Origin: Phototrophicus methaneseepsis
Lineage (GTDB): Bacteria; Chloroflexota; Anaerolineae; Aggregatilineales; Phototrophicaceae
NCBI RefSeq assembly: GCF_015500095.1
Contig: NZ_CP062983.1
Location: forward strand, 2,542,001 to 2,606,000
DNA: 64,000 nt
Reading direction: 5' to 3'
Shown here: in pieces, positions 54,569 through 64,000 of the stretch
Numbering within the stretch: the first letter of the stretch is position 1
Layout: each line of letters starts with the position of its first letter
Position numbers and translations under genes: made by a program
Notes under the pieces: generated by a model
Told to the model about the DNA's origin: nothing
The model's database searches: none
The model's input: only the letters and a program-made list of their open reading frames with translations

Positions 54569-54601
54569 AAAACGAGGTCGCTGTTGTGCGACCTCGTTTT
54601 T
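54569..54601. terminator. Bidirectional terminator between amylase and PHP genes
   Basis: A 13-base perfect stem (54569-54581 with 54588-54600) with A and T tracts on either side. Confidence 0.92.
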
Positions 54602-54623
54602 AATATCAGCCTTGCGGTGATTA

Positions 54624-56399
54624 TCAGTTATTGTTGTTATCTTCGTCATCGGGTGCCATGAACATTTCCCAGGGACCTGTCATGCCGCTGTCGGTGACGC
54701 CATAGTAAATGCGGATTGTGCCATTATCGCGCTGGACGAGATCATAGCGTGTCTGGCCCGCTTTCTGGTAACGTCGCCAGAGGCCAATGTTGTTATACCA
54801 CTGTACCTTGGCTTCTTTAACCGGGTTGCCTTCGTACTGCCGGATGGCATAATGCCACAGACGTCGCGCACTATCCCGCGTCACGTTTTTGACGATGTTC
54901 CCATTACGCAGGTCGCGGATTGTATAGTAACGCGTATCATTGCGATTCTCGACGGAGGCGATTTCTGCGCCGGCACGAGGTGGCGTAACCTCATCTTCGC
55001 TGATGGCAACTTCTGCCGGCAGCGGTTCTTCAGCGAGCTTCTCCGCAGGCACTGGCATCCCATTATCAATTTCGATAGGCGCTTCTGTGCGCATAAAGAC
55101 CAGCCCCTGACGCACCAGATTCACGATTTCATCGCGTACAGCGAGGCTTGTTTCGGCCTCATCACGCACGTAAATCTGGTTATCATTGATGGCATAGGGG
55201 CGATCTTCACCATAAGGGACCAGTACGCGAATAATGCTCTTGCCCTGCGTTTCCTGGGTATCGATATCGACATCAAGCGAGGGCGTCAGGACGCGGCTGA
55301 TTTCTTTTTGTAGCGTCCGGGTGGCATCATTGATATCTTTAATGCCCTCAATGGGCTTGTTTTTGTCTTTGCTCAAACCAATGTAGATGGTCCCCCCATT
55401 GGTATTGGCAAAGGCACACACATCCGCGATGACATTATTCAGCTTGCCGCCTTTACGCTCCATGCCTTCATGGAAAGATTGCACAAGGCTGGGGCCTTCG
55501 TCGCGGGCTGCCAGGATGTAATCGTAGGGCTTCTTATCCGGGTTGTAGGGGCGTGTCCGGCTGAAATCGGTGCTGGCGAATAAATCTTTGATCGCCTCAA
55601 AGGAGCGATCTCGCAGCAGCATCTCCGTGACGCGCTCGCCAATGCCATAACGCGTGTTTTTGCCTTCTAAGAAGGTATCCAGGCTGTGTGCATCCGAGCC
55701 CTGGATTAAATGCATCCGGCGCGGATACTCCGGCTTGGTGCCATCAAAGAAGCGACGTGTCGAAGCACGTCCCCGACGATTGAGGTCCGTCAGCTCCAGG
55801 GCGTGCAAATAGCGGTCCTGCGTATAGGCGATACGGGTTTGCCCGCCAAAGTTAAGGCCCCGCATCATCACGCCATGAGCGCTGTTAATATGTGCCGCGA
55901 TGGCGATCCCGCCTGCTTCTGCAATCAGTCGGTAAGCTTCAAGCACATCTGCTGTGGAGCCTGCCGCTGCGTCACCGCGTTCGAGCACATCCGGGGGCAC
56001 GTTCAAGCTCAGCAAGACGTGCTCAATATAACGGATGGAGGTCGACGGTGAAAAAATACCCAGGATGTGAAAGCCAAATGTCGCGGAAAATTCAAAACCG
56101 GGCAGAACGAGGACCTTATCTAAAAGCCGACGATACTCTGCTAAAAGTCGCAGTTCGTCGGCCATAGCGCGCCCGGTTTGTTCCAGGAATTGCAGGCGTT
56201 CAATTTCATTCATCATGGCGACGTAGCCACCGACGGTGTTATGGTCGGTAAAGGCGATAATATCGACACCACGACGTTCTGCACGCCTGAGAATATCAAT
56301 ATAAGGGGCATCTGCATCTTTATAGTCCATACTGGCGGGCGTATGGACGTGTAAATCGACACGGTACCACTGCATGCGTGTTGCGTTTTTACTTGCCAC
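54624..56399 (-). CDS. PHP phosphoesterase fused to an AlbA_2 (Schlafen-type) domain
   Basis: A 591-residue fusion. The N-terminal PHP domain (about 11-245) has DLHVHT with H17 and H19, FTDHNT with D52 and H53, AAHIN, and GSDAH, the metal-binding set of active PHP phosphoesterases. Residues about 300-425 match an AlbA_2 putative nucleic-acid-binding domain (VCAFANTNGGTIYIGLSKD). The last 110 residues are a less conserved region ending in an acidic DDEDNNNN tail. GTG 56399 has GGGA upstream. A receiver protein lies upstream on the same strand. A role in nucleic-acid processing or stress is plausible but unproven. Confidence 0.88.
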   Translation of the reverse strand: MASKNATRMQWYRVDLHVHTPASMDYKDADAPYIDILRRAERRGVDIIAFTDHNTVGGYVAMMNEIERLQFLEQTGRAMADELRLLAEYRRLLDKVLVLPGFEFSATFGFHILGIFSPSTSIRYIEHVLLSLNVPPDVLERGDAAAGSTADVLEAYRLIAEAGGIAIAAHINSAHGVMMRGLNFGGQTRIAYTQDRYLHALELTDLNRRGRASTRRFFDGTKPEYPRRMHLIQGSDAHSLDTFLEGKNTRYGIGERVTEMLLRDRSFEAIKDLFASTDFSRTRPYNPDKKPYDYILAARDEGPSLVQSFHEGMERKGGKLNNVIADVCAFANTNGGTIYIGLSKDKNKPIEGIKDINDATRTLQKEISRVLTPSLDVDIDTQETQGKSIIRVLVPYGEDRPYAINDNQIYVRDEAETSLAVRDEIVNLVRQGLVFMRTEAPIEIDNGMPVPAEKLAEEPLPAEVAISEDEVTPPRAGAEIASVENRNDTRYYTIRDLRNGNIVKNVTRDSARRLWHYAIRQYEGNPVKEAKVQWYNNIGLWRRYQKAGQTRYDLVQRDNGTIRIYYGVTDSGMTGPWEMFMAPDDEDNNNN

Positions 56400-56431
56400 G
56401 TTGCATTCCCACGGGGTAATAAAAAATAGTC

Positions 56432-56788
56432 TTATTCACCAATATATTGCCTGAAAAGCTCCGGGAGCTCTCCGGGTTCAAATGGCTTTACTAGAAAGGC
56501 ATCTGCGCCTGCTGCCATCACCTCGTCAGAGACGTCCATCCCGGACGTAATAATAACCGGGGTGTGGGCGATAGTCGGGTGTGCGCGTAAAGCCTTTAAG
56601 ACGGTCACACCATCTGTATCTGCCAGATGATAATCCATCAAAATAGCGTCTGGTGTTCTCTGTTCCGCCGTGTTGACGACTTCTGTACCCTTCGCTACGA
56701 CAATAACGTCATACCCATCTAATTCCAACAGGGTTTGCAGTAGCGAGACGGTCGTGTGATCATCATCCACGATCATGATCTTGCTCAT
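56432..56788 (-). CDS. CheY-like receiver protein
   Basis: A 118-residue receiver-only response regulator with acidic cluster VDDD, phospho-acceptor D52 in ILMDYHLADTDG, and FLVKPFEPG. ATG 56788 is favoured because AAGGA lies at a proper distance; an ATG at 56794 is too close to it. It lies 32 bases upstream of the PHP-AlbA_2 gene on the same strand and probably shares its transcript. No kinase is adjacent. Confidence 0.88.
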   Translation of the reverse strand: MSKIMIVDDDHTTVSLLQTLLELDGYDVIVVAKGTEVVNTAEQRTPDAILMDYHLADTDGVTVLKALRAHPTIAHTPVIITSGMDVSDEVMAAGADAFLVKPFEPGELPELFRQYIGE

Positions 56789-56807
56789 AGACATTCCTTA
56801 TTATAGT

Positions 56808-56834
56808 AAAGCCGATAGCAATACTATCGGCTTT
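56808..56834 (-). terminator. Hairpin after lon
   Basis: An 11-base perfect stem (56808-56818 with 56824-56834), loop CAATA. The minus-strand tail has only three T residues, so it may be a weak terminator. Confidence 0.65.
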
Positions 56835-56892
56835 GATTATAGGTGATTTTCGATAGCTTGACGACCCGCCCCGACACTTATTGTGGCGGGGA

Positions 56893-59361
56893 TTATGCAA
56901 CTGTCTGATCTAGCGCAACTTCAAACGCTTTATCGACATGATCGATCAGGACGAACGTCATCTGATCGCGGACTTCGTCCGGCAACTCTTCCAGGTCAGG
57001 TTCGTTTTTCTTCGGCAGGATGACGGTATCCACGCCGATGCGGTGTGCAGCCAACACTTTATCTTTGATGCCGCCTACAGGCAGAACCTGCCCGTTGAGG
57101 GTTAACTCGCCGGTCATGGCGACATTATGCCGCGTTGGGCGGTGTGTTAGCAAGGAAGCCAGGGCCACAGCCATGGTGACGCCAGCAGATGGGCCATCTT
57201 TTGGCGTAGCACCTGCCGGGACGTGAAGGTGGAGTTCATTCTCTTTGAAGAACTGATTCTCCACGTTGAAATCCGCGGCTTTGGACCGAATATAGCTGAG
57301 GGCGATACGGGCGCTCTCCTGCATGACGTCGCCAAGTTGGCCTGTATACTGGAAGGCTTTATCACCCGGCATTGATGTCGCCTCGATAAAGAGGACATCA
57401 CCACCGACGGGCGTCCACGCAAGACCCGTCGCCACACCTGGGAGATCCGTCCGATCTTCCAGTTCTGTACGATAGCCAAAGCGGGGTTTGCCCAACAGGT
57501 CCCGGACTTCTTCCGGGTCGATCTCCACGGTGTCATTGGTGCCTTCCGCAATGCGGGTGACGACCTTACGAGCCGCACGACCAATTTCACGTTCCAGGTT
57601 ACGGACGCCAGCTTCGCGTGTGAAGTCACGGATAATCGTCAGCAGGGCCTCATCGTCGAAGTCAATTTCTTCTTCGCGCAGGCCATTTTCACGGATCTGA
57701 CGGGGCACGAGATACTGGCTGGCGATAGCGAGCTTTTCTTGCTCGGTATAGCCGCTGAGCTGGATAAGCTCCATACGATCAAGCAGCGGCCCAGGGATTG
57801 TATCCAGCGAGTTGGCTGTCGTGATGAAGAAGACTTCGCTCAGGTCGAAAGGCACGTCCAGGTAGGTATCACGGAATTCCGCGTTCTGTTCCGGGTCGAG
57901 CAATTCCAACAAGGCAGAAGCCGGGTCACCACGGAAGTCACGACCCAGTTTGTCGACTTCATCCAGCATGATCAGCGGATTGCGTGATTCTGCACGGCGC
58001 AGTGTCTGCACAATACGTCCAGGCATCGCACCAATATATGTACGGCGGAAACCGCGAATTTCAGCTTCATCACGCACGCCACCCAGGCTCAGCCGGATGA
58101 ACTTGCGACCCATTGCACGAGCAATGCTAGCACCAAGAGACGTTTTACCAACCCCTGGCGGGCCAACGAAGCAGAGAATGGCGCCCTGGCGTTCGCGCCG
58201 GACCTGGCTCAGGGGCGTTTCTTCCAATTCATCGGAGCGCTCCGAGCGCAATTTACGCACAGCCAGGAATTCCAGAATGCGCTCTTTGATGTCCTTCAGG
58301 CCATAGTGGTCTTCATTGAGCACCTGACGTGCATGGCTAATATCGAGATTGTCGTCTGTTCGCTTGTTCCACGGCATGTTCACCAACCAATCCAGGTAGG
58401 TGCGGATTACGCCGTACTCCGCGGAGGCAACAGAAAGCTTACTCAGGCGGTCGAGTTCGCGCTCGGCTTCGCCACGAGCTTCTTCGCTCATGCCTGCTTC
58501 TTCAATGGCTTTGCGGAATTGGCCGACTTCTTCTGTCTGGTCATCACCTTCAGCGAGTTCACGTTGAATCGCCTTGAGCTGTTCGCGTAGATAATATTCG
58601 CGTTGGCTCTTTTCCATCTCAGATTGGGCTTCGCTCTGGATTTTACGGCCCAGTTCCAGCACTTCCACTTCTTTATTGAGCAGCTCGAGCAGGTAACGTA
58701 GTTTTTCCTGCGTGCTTTCCAGCTCCAGTAGTTCCTGTGCTTTTTCCAGGTCGATACGAATATAGGTCGCAACGGAATAGGCGAGCTGCAGCGGGTCATC
58801 TGTGGCGAGCGCTGTCGTTACCAGTTCCGGCGGGATGCTGGGCATGAGGTCCGCCAGGTGACGGAACTGATCCATGACATTGCGTTCTAATGCTTCAACT
58901 TCCAGCTCGCTCTCGACGGATTCCGGAATTTCGCTGATGGAAGCCTTGAGATATGGTTCTTCTGAGGTGTATTCGTTGATACGAATCCGCTTGAGGCCCT
59001 GTACCAGCAGGCGAATGGTGCCATCTGGGGCGCGGAATAAGCGGTGAATGGCTGCTAATGTACCGACACGGTAAATATCATCTGGTCCTGGTGTTTCCAT
59101 ATCAGGATCAAACGCTGTGACCAGGCCAACCAGACGATTTCCCTCGATGACATCGTCAACGAGCTTCAGGCTGCGCTGCTGGCCAACAGTCAGCGGAATC
59201 GCTGTATGCGGATAAACCACCAGTCCACGTAGGGGCAGAATAGGGACTTCTGCGGGGAACTCGTTGGTATCGCGTGCTTTGTCTTCTTCAGTAATGGCAT
59301 GGGGCGAGCCGTTGCCAGAAGACATTAAATCCGCGATTAAACGTTCGAGATCGTTACTCAT
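56893..59361 (-). CDS. lon: ATP-dependent protease Lon
   Basis: An 822-residue Lon protease for degrading misfolded and regulatory proteins. The N-terminal substrate-binding (LAN) domain spans roughly 35-235, followed by the AAA+ module (Walker A GPPGVGKT) and the serine-lysine proteolytic domain: S725 in DGPSAG and K768 in [12 protein letters not shown], spaced 43 residues apart as in E. coli Lon. ATG 59361 is preferred over a GTG at 59391. No other protease genes are near. Confidence 0.96.
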   Translation of the reverse strand: MSNDLERLIADLMSSGNGSPHAITEEDKARDTNEFPAEVPILPLRGLVVYPHTAIPLTVGQQRSLKLVDDVIEGNRLVGLVTAFDPDMETPGPDDIYRVGTLAAIHRLFRAPDGTIRLLVQGLKRIRINEYTSEEPYLKASISEIPESVESELEVEALERNVMDQFRHLADLMPSIPPELVTTALATDDPLQLAYSVATYIRIDLEKAQELLELESTQEKLRYLLELLNKEVEVLELGRKIQSEAQSEMEKSQREYYLREQLKAIQRELAEGDDQTEEVGQFRKAIEEAGMSEEARGEAERELDRLSKLSVASAEYGVIRTYLDWLVNMPWNKRTDDNLDISHARQVLNEDHYGLKDIKERILEFLAVRKLRSERSDELEETPLSQVRRERQGAILCFVGPPGVGKTSLGASIARAMGRKFIRLSLGGVRDEAEIRGFRRTYIGAMPGRIVQTLRRAESRNPLIMLDEVDKLGRDFRGDPASALLELLDPEQNAEFRDTYLDVPFDLSEVFFITTANSLDTIPGPLLDRMELIQLSGYTEQEKLAIASQYLVPRQIRENGLREEEIDFDDEALLTIIRDFTREAGVRNLEREIGRAARKVVTRIAEGTNDTVEIDPEEVRDLLGKPRFGYRTELEDRTDLPGVATGLAWTPVGGDVLFIEATSMPGDKAFQYTGQLGDVMQESARIALSYIRSKAADFNVENQFFKENELHLHVPAGATPKDGPSAGVTMAVALASLLTHRPTRHNVAMTGELTLNGQVLPVGGIKDKVLAAHRIGVDTVILPKKNEPDLEELPDEVRDQMTFVLIDHVDKAFEVALDQTVA

Positions 59362-59822
59362 ATTTATTGTATCCTTAACCAGTGGTCTCACTGTTTGTGT
59401 AGCATGTCTGGGGTCAGGGGACTTACCAGACGTGGATCATTTCACGTGTGTATAAAACATGTGTGTATGACGGCGAGACGAACAGACTTCTTTAAAATGC
59501 ATTGCTTGTGACGCGTACATCTGCTGAATCGCCATTGTGATAGATTGTTTGCCAGTTTGATAGACAATACCCTGATGTGTAGTTTAGCGTGTCCAAATAA
59601 AAAGTATGTAAGATTCTCATGTCTCTTGTGCGCTTCTAACAAAGCGCTGACGATTGGTGCCTTCGCTCACTCGATTAATATGAGTTTTGGGTCGTATGCT
59701 GGCTTGCCAGAGAGCCGCCTTCACCCTGGATTCATGAAACTGCAACAGGAATCTGCAATTAGAAGATGCATCTAAGAATCGTGCTTAAGCACTTCACACG
59801 AAGGCCGTCTCTCAAACGTATG
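59362..59822. other. 461-base intergenic region upstream of lon
   Basis: No credible protein gene. A direct repeat of GTGTGTAT (59446-59453 and 59461-59468) lies about 85-105 bases upstream of the lon start, possibly an activator or stress-regulator site. Confidence 0.4.
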
Positions 59823-60581
59823 CTAGAACTCGTAAATGTCGAAGTCTTTGCACAGCGTGATGGGGCCATCGTAGCGTTGAGCGGCTTCATCTACCAATGG
59901 CGCCGGGTCAACATTCCACACCGGGTAATGGATGAGGTAGAGCGACTTTGACCCTGATTCCTGAGCGATTTGGGCCGCCTGGGTTGCTGTACTATGACCG
60001 GGAGGCGCACCTGCTGCTTCATGGATGAGCATATCGACGCCATCGGCGATTTTATAGACGGCTTCGCACGGTTCTGTATCACAACTATAGCCCAGGACGC
60101 GCCCATTCCGTTTATTCGTGATGCGTAAGCCGATAGTCGGCACAAAATGCTTGACGGGATAGGCGACCATATAAAAATCATCGTTATCCAGGATGACGAC
60201 CTCATCTCGCTCCCTCAGCCGATGAAACGTAATCGGGAAGAAATTAGGCCAGTCCTGCCAGTTATAGGCTTCCATTGTGTCTTCAATGCGGTTGATGCAA
60301 TGGTGGAGGCCATGGACGCGCATACTGGTCTGGCGGCCTATCAACCACATGTGCATGAGCATATTCGGTACGCCACCCACATGATCAGGGTGGAAGTGCG
60401 TGAGGATGACATCTTGCATCGCGTCGTCATCTATGCCCAGGTATTTGAGCTTACCAAGCGGGTTAGAGCCTGCATCGACGAGAATCGGATGCCCATCATC
60501 GCCAATCAGTAGAAAGTGCGTATAGTCATGTGTGGCATCATTGACGGCGGCTGCCGAACCAAGTATGACGATTTTAGCCAT
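59823..60581 (-). CDS. MBL-fold hydrolase, RNase Z-like
   Basis: A 252-residue metallo-beta-lactamase-fold protein. The zinc motif THFHPDHVGG (H62, H64, D66, H67) is intact. The later HEAAGAPPGHSTATQAAQIA resembles the RNase Z/ElaC group, but the RNase Z exosite arm is not evident. It may be a phosphodiesterase of unknown substrate. It stands alone between intergenic gaps. Confidence 0.85.
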   Translation of the reverse strand: MAKIVILGSAAAVNDATHDYTHFLLIGDDGHPILVDAGSNPLGKLKYLGIDDDAMQDVILTHFHPDHVGGVPNMLMHMWLIGRQTSMRVHGLHHCINRIEDTMEAYNWQDWPNFFPITFHRLRERDEVVILDNDDFYMVAYPVKHFVPTIGLRITNKRNGRVLGYSCDTEPCEAVYKIADGVDMLIHEAAGAPPGHSTATQAAQIAQESGSKSLYLIHYPVWNVDPAPLVDEAAQRYDGPITLCKDFDIYEF

Positions 60582-60783
60582 GGAATCGTCCCGCTGTGAA
60601 GGCGGCGCAGCAAAGCCAGAGCAGCGCCAAAGAATAAATCATTACGAACGCTTATCGAATACAATGCTTATTGTATAAAGAATTAAACACTTGTGCAGAT
60701 CAAACGCATTCCAGAAACGTAATAAAGCCTATCCTCGACCTCATCACCTGAAAACACCATCCTAAAAGGCGTGCCACTACATA

Positions 60784-62307
60784 TTAGCTCACCATGCTGG
60801 CGACCACCAGCGGCGTCAGGTAGGCTTCCAGGATAGCGGCCAAAATCAGCAGTGGGATAACCAACCCGAACGCGATTTTGATCGTCTCGCCGAGGGCCAT
60901 GGTCCAGGCTGCACCCAATGTCATACCCTGGGGTGGCTTGGTGACAATGACGCCCAGGCGGAACATGGTCGCGGTCGCCAATAAAATCATTGGGATTTCG
61001 ACAATGCCATGTGGAAGCAGGGCCGCGGCGAAGAGAGAAAGTCCATAATTGGCGATGAGTAGCTGGCCCATCAAGAAGCCCAGGATGGTATAGACAACGG
61101 GTGGGATGATAAATGCAGCAATCCCCAGGGTAAATATAGACAGCACCAGCGCAATGAGTAACACACGTCCATTCTGCCAGATGATGAGCGCGAGCGTTTG
61201 CTGCTGTGTGGGGACTTTCATCAGCAGGCTGAAGCTATCGCTTATATCGTCATAGGAGGGCGTCTCTGGCAGGGGAATACGCCAGGCCGGGTTTTGGCTG
61301 AGCACAAGGCCCAGTATAAAGGCGGCGATAAAGACAATGAGCGTGATGAACAAGGCCGGCTTTAGCTTGCTCAGGGTATAGGGGATTGCACGCCGATACC
61401 AATCTATGAGGTTACGCGCGGGTGTGCCTGCGTCATCCACAGCAACCGTCCAACTCATGATGTTCTTGAACATCGCCTTGAGGTTGACGCTGTCAATTGT
61501 GCGGCCAAGCAGCGCTTCGCGGTTAAATAAGCTGCTTCCGACGCGCATCAGCAAGATAGCCACAACGACCATGGCAATGATGATTTCCCACAGGGCAATA
61601 ATCCCCGTCGCAGATTCTGAATCTGGCGCGATGAACATGATAACGCTCTCCGCATTGATGAGAATCGTCATCGGGATGATGATGAAGCTGGCGAGCAGGT
61701 TTGCCGCGCGGGTACTGGTCGTCTGGCTGCTGACGACAACGGCCCCCGTCACCATCACCAATGCCTGGACGATGGTCAACAGCATGATTTGCACAATCAA
61801 CATCGGTTGGGGCCGCCATGCGAACTCGCCCCCTATGATGATAATGAGGTAGAAAATCATGCCGCCGAAGCTCGCTAACAAGGGTGGGATCATGGCAGCG
61901 AAGGTCTTGCCTACGTAGAGCTCTGTGTTGGTCAGCGGTGTGCTGAGGAGTGGCTCCAGGCTGCGGCGCTCTTTTTCCCCGACGAATGTTTCCAGGGCGA
62001 TGACGAGCGATATGGAGATCGGGAAGAAGCCAACAATCATCAGGAAGAAGGGCACTGTGCGCTCACCGATCAGCGAAGCGCCATAGCCAGCCACAAACCC
62101 TGAGACTTGTTGCGCGATGAATTGGGCAATAGCTGGGAAAACCAACGTCAGCACGATAATCGGCGTCAGGATGCGCCAATCTCGGAAGCTATCACGGACT
62201 TCTCGGCGCGTGATGATGAGCGCATTTCGTAACGATGAACGCCGGGTCGAGCTAGTAGCATCCTGGGCCAGCATAGGTTCTGTAGGTTGGTAGGATAGAT
62301 GCGTCAT
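60784..62307 (-). CDS. ABC-2-type permease with fused SpoIIM-like domain
   Basis: A 507-residue membrane protein. The first half resembles an ABC-2/NatB permease (RREVRDSFRDWRILTPIIV, GEKERRSLEPLLSTPL). The C-terminal part, about 300-500, with FAAALLPHGIVEIPMILLATATMF, matches the stage II sporulation protein M family. Such a fusion is uncommon. ATG 62307 is the real start; an in-frame start at 62571 would overlap the ATPase gene. It lies 22 bases from the ATPase gene, its partner. Confidence 0.82.
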   Translation of the reverse strand: MTHLSYQPTEPMLAQDATSSTRRSSLRNALIITRREVRDSFRDWRILTPIIVLTLVFPAIAQFIAQQVSGFVAGYGASLIGERTVPFFLMIVGFFPISISLVIALETFVGEKERRSLEPLLSTPLTNTELYVGKTFAAMIPPLLASFGGMIFYLIIIIGGEFAWRPQPMLIVQIMLLTIVQALVMVTGAVVVSSQTTSTRAANLLASFIIIPMTILINAESVIMFIAPDSESATGIIALWEIIIAMVVVAILLMRVGSSLFNREALLGRTIDSVNLKAMFKNIMSWTVAVDDAGTPARNLIDWYRRAIPYTLSKLKPALFITLIVFIAAFILGLVLSQNPAWRIPLPETPSYDDISDSFSLLMKVPTQQQTLALIIWQNGRVLLIALVLSIFTLGIAAFIIPPVVYTILGFLMGQLLIANYGLSLFAAALLPHGIVEIPMILLATATMFRLGVIVTKPPQGMTLGAAWTMALGETIKIAFGLVIPLLILAAILEAYLTPLVVASMVS

Positions 62308-62329
62308 AGTGGCTGTGTGATCGTCTCTT

Positions 62330-63283
62330 TTATTCAGTCGCTGATGGGTCTGGTTGATGAAGCTGGGCTTCGTCTTCTGCGACGACTTGCAGATAAATAT
62401 CTTCGAGCGTCTGGGTGAGGGGCGAGAGTGTGACGACTGCGACACCCAGGGCCGCACAGCGTGCCAATACCTGCGGATTCGCTGTGTAAGGGTCCGGGGT
62501 ATGGTATTGCAGCCAGTTGGGGCCGCTGCTCGCAACATCAACCAGATCTGTGAGATCTGAGGCAAGGCCATTTAAGCTGCCGTTGATGCGCAGCTCCATG
62601 CGTGGTTGACCGATGAAATGCTGGGCCAGCTCATCAATGGTGCCATTTGCGATGATGCGCCCACGTCGAATAATGGCGATACGATCTGCAAGGAGTTGTG
62701 CTTCCGTCAGGTTATGTGTGGTAATGAGGAAGGTTCGCTCACCTTTTTGCAGGTCGATGATGGCATCTCGCACCTGTTTTGCGCTCTGGGGGTCCATTGC
62801 GGAAGTCGGCTCGTCGAGTAAGAGAACGCGCGGGTCATGTATCATAGCGCGGACGAGGGCTAGCTTTTGTTTCATCCCCTTACTGTATTCACCAATGCGG
62901 CGATCAAGCGCATCTTCCAGGCCAAAACGCGCCATCAGGTCAAGTGCGCGTCGCTGACGTAAATCGCGCGGCATATGGTACACCTGGCCGAAGAAGTCAA
63001 GATAATCTAGGCCCTTCATGCGTTCGTATAAGCCGTGCTGTTCTGTCAGTACGCCCACGTGCTCTCGCACGCGCTCCGGTTGTTTGACGACATCAAAGCC
63101 CGCGATCTGTGCACTGCCGGATGTCGGGGCCAGGATGGACGTCATCATGCGGACGGTGGTCGTTTTGCCTGCACCATTTGGCCCTAGCATCGCCAGGACT
63201 TCGCCCGGTTCCACATGCAGGGTTACGCGGTCGACCGCGCGGAAATCATCAAAATATTTGGTTAGCTGCTCTGTCTCGATCAA
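62330..63283 (-). CDS. ABC transporter ATP-binding protein (NatA/CcmA type)
   Basis: A 317-residue ATPase with Walker A GPNGAGKTT, Q-loop, signature YSKGMKQKLALVRAMI and Walker B LLLDEPTSAMD, plus a C-terminal extension typical of DrrA/NatA subunits. A TTG start at 63283 fits the domain start (IETEQLTKYF); an ATG at 63463 would add 60 residues that look unrelated to the family. The permease-SpoIIM gene follows 22 bases later. Confidence 0.85.
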   Translation of the reverse strand: MIETEQLTKYFDDFRAVDRVTLHVEPGEVLAMLGPNGAGKTTTVRMMTSILAPTSGSAQIAGFDVVKQPERVREHVGVLTEQHGLYERMKGLDYLDFFGQVYHMPRDLRQRRALDLMARFGLEDALDRRIGEYSKGMKQKLALVRAMIHDPRVLLLDEPTSAMDPQSAKQVRDAIIDLQKGERTFLITTHNLTEAQLLADRIAIIRRGRIIANGTIDELAQHFIGQPRMELRINGSLNGLASDLTDLVDVASSGPNWLQYHTPDPYTANPQVLARCAALGVAVVTLSPLTQTLEDIYLQVVAEDEAQLHQPDPSATE

Positions 63284-63527
63284 GTTTATACGCTTAAAAG
63301 CTATTCGCGGTCGGCTGATGATACTATGCCCATTATGGCATAGCCTGGGGTTTGTGTTCCTAAATATTCGTGAAGTTTTCCACAACTTTTTAGGTCTCAG
63401 GAGCATACTGATTTGAGGCTGGATGAGTGTTAATACGGAACTTCGAGCGGACCAGAGTGCCATTAACGCTCAGGTCGAACGCTTATAAACTACAATTTGT
63501 GTATGAGTCTCATTCGGGAGCAGTATC

Positions 63528-63890
63528 ATGAATAAGCGCATTTTGATCGTTGATGATAACCCATGGAATACGCAGCTCGTGGCAGAGGTTCTGACTCGGC
63601 AAGATTTTGTTGTAGAGACGGCTTTGCGAGGGGATGTTGCGCTGGGTATGATCGCTGCAGATCGCCCGGACATGGTATTGCTGGATATTATGCTGCCCGA
63701 TGTGAACGGCATGGATATCGCGAAAGAACTGCGCGAGACTTATACGCCGGAGGAATTGCCCATCGTGGCGATGACGGCCCTTAACAACACGACCACAAAG
63801 CGGCAGTGTAAAGAGATCGGCTTTAATGAGATTATCGTCAAGCCTGTGACGAACCGTGAAGTCGTCGAATGTGTGAAACGTTACGTTTAA
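63528..63890 (+). CDS. CheY-like receiver protein
   Basis: A 120-residue receiver-only regulator with VDDN acidic site, phospho-acceptor D53 in LLDIMLPDVNG, and IIVKPVTN. It has no output domain and no adjacent kinase. GGGAG precedes ATG 63528. A strong terminator follows. Confidence 0.88.
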   Translation: MNKRILIVDDNPWNTQLVAEVLTRQDFVVETALRGDVALGMIAADRPDMVLLDIMLPDVNGMDIAKELRETYTPEELPIVAMTALNNTTTKRQCKEIGFNEIIVKPVTNREVVECVKRYV

Positions 63891-63925
63891 CCCTGGCGCT
63901 ACTGGGAATTGGAAGTTAGAGAATA

Positions 63926-63955
63926 AAAAAGCCTCTCACTGCTGAGAGGCTTTTT
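63926..63955 (+). terminator. Terminator after the last receiver gene
   Basis: A 13-base perfect stem (63926-63938 with 63943-63955), loop CTGC, with five T residues at its 3' end. Confidence 0.93.
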
Positions 63956-64000
63956 ACTTTCTTAGGATGCAGCTCTGCCGAGTGGCTTCTGCTAGGCCTT

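Noticed and set aside
59545-59775. 76-codon open frame upstream of lon
   Set aside because: No ribosome-binding site, no recognisable composition, and it ends in the intergenic region with no partner gene.

Overview
The window looks like chromosomal DNA of a free-living bacterium, most plausibly a member of the Chloroflexota (Anaerolineae-like). This is inferred from protein style: a bacterial RIO1-type kinase, multi-domain GAF/HisKA_3 histidine kinases, an ABC-2 permease fused to a SpoIIM-like domain, and secreted propeller proteins. No 16S rRNA, tRNA, phage, IS element or CRISPR array was seen. About 56 protein genes fill the window. Several use GTG or TTG starts, and Rho-independent terminators often separate the transcription units.

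Left part (1-20.5 kb, mostly minus strand): a cell-wall-binding protein running off the left edge; a cytoplasmic GH13 enzyme with a small membrane protein; a DUF952 protein and a tandem GNAT acetyltransferase; an orphan adenine-type DNA methyltransferase; a SufE/rhodanese sulfur-transfer pair; a class IV aminotransferase; then a conserved housekeeping block in the order mtaB, yqeY, 7TM-HD phosphodiesterase (pgpH-like), ybeY, dgkA. That order matches the Bacillus subtilis yqeV-to-dgkA region with several genes missing. Anchored extracellular, TPR and response-regulator genes follow.

Middle (20.7-38 kb, mostly plus strand): a run of exported or membrane proteins containing two beta-propeller proteins, one with a single c-type haem motif, and two related membrane proteins. 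Then come lipA, a DnaB-C-like ATPase, the primary sigma factor behind a 725-base AT-rich intergenic region, a universal stress protein, glycerol kinase, a sensor kinase, a methyltransferase and a MutS-like ATPase.

Right part (37.8-64 kb): a phosphoribosyltransferase with a vWA-FHA protein, an orphan MacB/LolD-type ABC ATPase, two CBS-pair proteins, a divergent GAF kinase/NarL regulator pair, lspA, a GNAT, an MFS transporter, an overlapping RIO1-kinase/APH-kinase pair, a histidine phosphatase, an acyl-CoA dehydrogenase, a 94-residue orphan behind an apparently repressed promoter, a secreted alpha-amylase, a PHP-AlbA_2 fusion with a receiver protein, Lon, an RNase Z-like hydrolase, and an ABC exporter pair whose permease carries the SpoIIM-like half.

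The best candidates for undescribed biology are the haem-propeller/membrane cluster (21.4-26.3 kb), the PHP-AlbA_2 fusion (54.6-56.4 kb), the RIO1/APH kinase pair (47.1-49.1 kb), the ABC-2/SpoIIM fusion (60.8-62.3 kb), and the promoter with a perfect palindrome in its spacer at 52.4 kb. No complete, recognisable new defence or biosynthetic system could be proven from sequence alone.
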